From assembly GCA_951799425.1 (NCBI GenBank), contig OX637395.1:640501-704500 (forward strand): DNA of 64,000 nucleotides, given 5' to 3'. Numbering within the stretch: position 1 is the first letter of the stretch; the number at the start of each line of letters is the position of its first letter. Source of the DNA: Ilex aquifolium. Taxonomy: Eukaryota; Streptophyta; Magnoliopsida; Aquifoliales; Aquifoliaceae. Position numbers and translations under genes: made by a program. Of the stretch, positions 61,801 to 64,000 are shown piece by piece. The notes beneath the pieces were generated by a model that worked only from the letters and a program-made list of their open reading frames with translations, did no database searches and had not been told where the DNA came from.

Positions 61801-63531
61801 CCCATTACCAACCAACAGCCCATACTGTTTCATGCGACTATTGTGTGCGAAAATCCTCACACAGATTTGTGGAGCATTTTAAATACATATACAATTAAAC
61901 AAAAATCGATGCACAGTGGATCTTAAAATCACTTGCAGTTTGAATATAGGTATATGCTACCAGAAAAAACTGCCACTAAACCCAGAAAGAAATAAACCAA
62001 GTAGGCACGAATAGTCATAGGACACAAAAATGAAGTGGAATTGAAGAAGAAAGCTGTCTTCAGGATACTAGTAGTAGTGATCTAACCTGTGATGTATTAA
62101 TAGAGTACCAAAGAGATTGTGAGGTCAAGAAGAAAAGAATACTCACTCGTTCCCAGAATTCATTCGCATGGGATGATAGTTGCCTGGTGCAGGTACTCCA
62201 TTAACCACATGGCAACTAGATATTCCACAGCCCATAGCATCAAGATGAGATTGACCTGCTGTTGGAAGCGGCGATTGTTGTAGGATGGGGTATCCCATGG
62301 GTAAGTTGTTGACTGCACAGCAAATGAGTGGCATTGAATAACAGTGACAATACACAATATAAAATTGCCACCTAATAACGCCTTATTAGAATGACCCTAT
62401 TTCTTAATAGAGACCCAGGCTACTTTCTTCACAGTTGAAGAAAACAAGGAAAACCAACAGATAAAATCGTAGACAATAATCGGTGTTTTTCACAATTCTG
62501 GCATCTGCTCATTGGCAGTGCCTGTACAGTCCAAGAAGAAGAAGCATATATATCACCACCAATAGACTTCACATACTACACAGATGCTTAAAAAATGCAG
62601 TCCCTACTAACACAGTATGAATTCACCTGGCATGGGATGGATCCCATTCTGTATGGGAGCCAAAGGCACCTTTGGAGGCATGTTATATTTCATCAAATGA
62701 TACTGATGTTCAAGCAAATGATTGAACAAGATAATTTGTTTCTTTAACTTGAGCCTTATGTAATAAGCCCTGAAAAAGTCAGCATTTTCCTCTTCCAACT
62801 TCTGCCACACTGCATTATAAAAGAAAGCAATTATTCGACAATGTACTTAAGAGTATGTCAAGAAAATATATGCTATTACTAGACTAAGAATCATCAAACT
62901 ACTTGGTAAGTGACCACAAGTAGTTAAAATTCTTTTGATCTTCATTATCAATCAAAAAAATATAGACAGGAAGCATATAAAGAAAGAAAGGATGAAAAAC
63001 AAAGGTCATGAAACTGTAGAAGCAACGCCTTTAATCTTTAATCACGTCATCAATATAAATCTGCGTAAGCAGCCACCACACAATACAATAAGTCTTTAAA
63101 TGTTTTAAGATTACTACCCAAAGTTGTAAATCCAGGATCTATCCTTGCACGATTCAAGAGGGTTTTCACCACCTCATCTCTATTCATATACAACTGTAGA
63201 CACCGTTCTATCAAATTCTGGACCTACAACAAAAAAATTTATAATAAGATGGCTGAATTAGGATTAGTGAACCTGGAATACTAAAACAAAACACAATATC
63301 AAATAGAAAAACACCCGTGTGTATGAAGAAAAATCGTCTTACTAGTTCAATATCCTCACGTGAAACTTTCCTGTTATCATTGCTCGATGCAGAAATTGAG
63401 CCTGCATCTGCTACAGTAGGCTCTGTTGTATTGTTCTGCTGGTCACTTTGGGATTCATGCGAAACTTGGGCTGAGGGTTGTATGTCTTGTGTGTTCGGGG
63501 AATCCTGCAAAATTTTCTCTAATTTGGTCAT
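58827..63531 (-). CDS. Plant-specific TIGR01589 (A_thal_3526) domain protein; 5' end uncertain
   Basis: Minus-strand exons are 63504(or 63531)-63343, 63223-63118, 62809-62627, 62312-62147, 61423-61098, 60143-60054 and 58894-58827; at least 366 aa, all in frame. The conserved plant domain spans exons 1-3: SREDIELVQNLIERCLQLYM, NRDEVVKTLLNRARIDPGFT, WQKLEEENADFFRAYYIRLK and FNHLLEHQYHLM. The rest is low-complexity and Ser/Asp-rich with short motifs (GALGNYPGSPFLPSDSDILL) and ends EEFFVDSVPGPPCSQSEDEKS. Function of the family is unknown. The start is unclear: either ATG 63531 read straight into the exon, or a small upstream exon (63929-63915, MKHAQ) spliced to 63504. The gene could extend past the window. 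It is convergent with LACS. Confidence 0.82.
60741..60886 (+). mobile_element. SINE in an intron of the TIGR01589 gene, antisense to the gene
   Basis: The head carries an A-box-like TAGGGCAAGTGG and a B-box GGGTCCAAATC, in tRNA-like spacing. TACAACT borders it on both sides (60734-60740 and 60888-60894), a short possible duplication. The tail is A-rich but short. Confidence 0.55.
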
Positions 63532-64000
63532 TGTAGAACCCAATATAGAAATAATATTCTGGAAAAACATAATATTTCCAGTCAGTCAGATAGATTGCAC
63601 CAAGTGGGATTAAAAAAGTGAACTGTGCATGATTGTGTCGGCTAGACTTGTTTTCATTGACCAGTCATTCTAAAAGCATATTATGACTGCTCAATCTTTC
63701 AAGGTCTGCAGGTAATATAGCACTCAAAATTGAATGTCTACAAATGTTCAAATTACATGATTTAATGTCAAATCACATCGTTGCTGCAACTACTCAATGA
63801 GAAATACTATTTGAATGCATAATCGACCACACACACACACACACAAAAAAAAAATAAAAAAAAATACTATGGGATTTTCTGAAATGGGAGTTTCTGAAAT
63901 GATAATGCAGGAACCTGCGCGTGCTTCATTCTAGAAAAATGCGAGCTGACAATCTTTCTCCATTAAGCTTTGGTATCTCACAGCTACAGGTACAGCTATC
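63532..64000. other. Right edge, upstream side of the TIGR01589 gene
   Basis: It holds a candidate tiny first exon (63915-63929, minus), an (AC)n microsatellite at 63829-63844 and A-rich sequence. Whether this is intron, leader or promoter cannot be decided inside the window. Confidence 0.5.

Noticed and set aside
1..64000. A CRISPR array, operon or undescribed defence-type system
   Set aside because: No regular spaced repeats, no prokaryotic gene organisation; all confident genes are ordinary plant families.

Overview
The window is nuclear DNA from a flowering plant, almost certainly a eudicot: AT-rich, with intron-rich genes, U-rich GT-AG introns, plant-only protein families (DRP1 dynamin, ATL RING-H2, DUF313-type B3, type I nsLTP, TIGR01589) and plant transposons (PIF/Harbinger, Helitron, hAT, Au SINE). 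The species cannot be named from the sequence. I see no bacterial operon, CRISPR array, phage or undescribed defence-like system.

Layout. 1-7.1 kb: a decayed PIF/Harbinger transposon with a transposase on + and a Myb/SANT-like ORF on -, interrupted at 1203-5566 by a 4.4-kb non-autonomous Helitron that seems to carry captured exons. 8.5-17.8 kb: a complete DRP1 dynamin gene (16 exons, 609 aa). 20.4-24.7 kb: a DOMON-cytochrome b561 gene (4 exons, 394 aa). 25.2-25.8 kb (-): an intronless B3-domain gene. About 26.7 kb: a plastid 16S rDNA fragment. 27.6-29.6 kb: an ATL21-like GUB_WAK/RING-H2 E3 ligase. 30.1-33.2 kb (-): SDE2, head-to-head with ATG6/Beclin-1 at 33.8-40.6 kb (10 exons, 529 aa). 42.5-42.9 kb: a type I nsLTP. 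44.1-56.6 kb: a LACS4-type long-chain acyl-CoA synthetase (19 exons, 668 aa). 56.9-57.7 kb: a second, 815-bp Helitron. 58.8 kb to the right edge (-): a TIGR01589-domain gene whose 5' end is uncertain.

The genes are unrelated housekeeping or accessory functions: membrane fission, membrane redox, transcription, ubiquitination, splicing or genome maintenance, autophagy, lipid transfer and lipid activation. They are not a pathway cluster; SDE2 and ATG6 are the only pair that may share a promoter. Exon models were built by hand from splice sites and family conservation. The DRP1, DOMON-b561, ATL21, SDE2, ATG6 and LACS models keep frame across every junction and end at family-typical stops.

The notable signals are nested or precisely bounded transposons: a Helitron whose removal restores the Harbinger reading frame exactly, a SINE with a perfect 13-bp duplication inside an hAT-like element inside a LACS intron, an hAT element with a perfect 8-bp duplication and a Mutator-like element with a 9-bp duplication. 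Also notable are a GC-AG intron in DRP1 and a series of long G or C homopolymers in introns.
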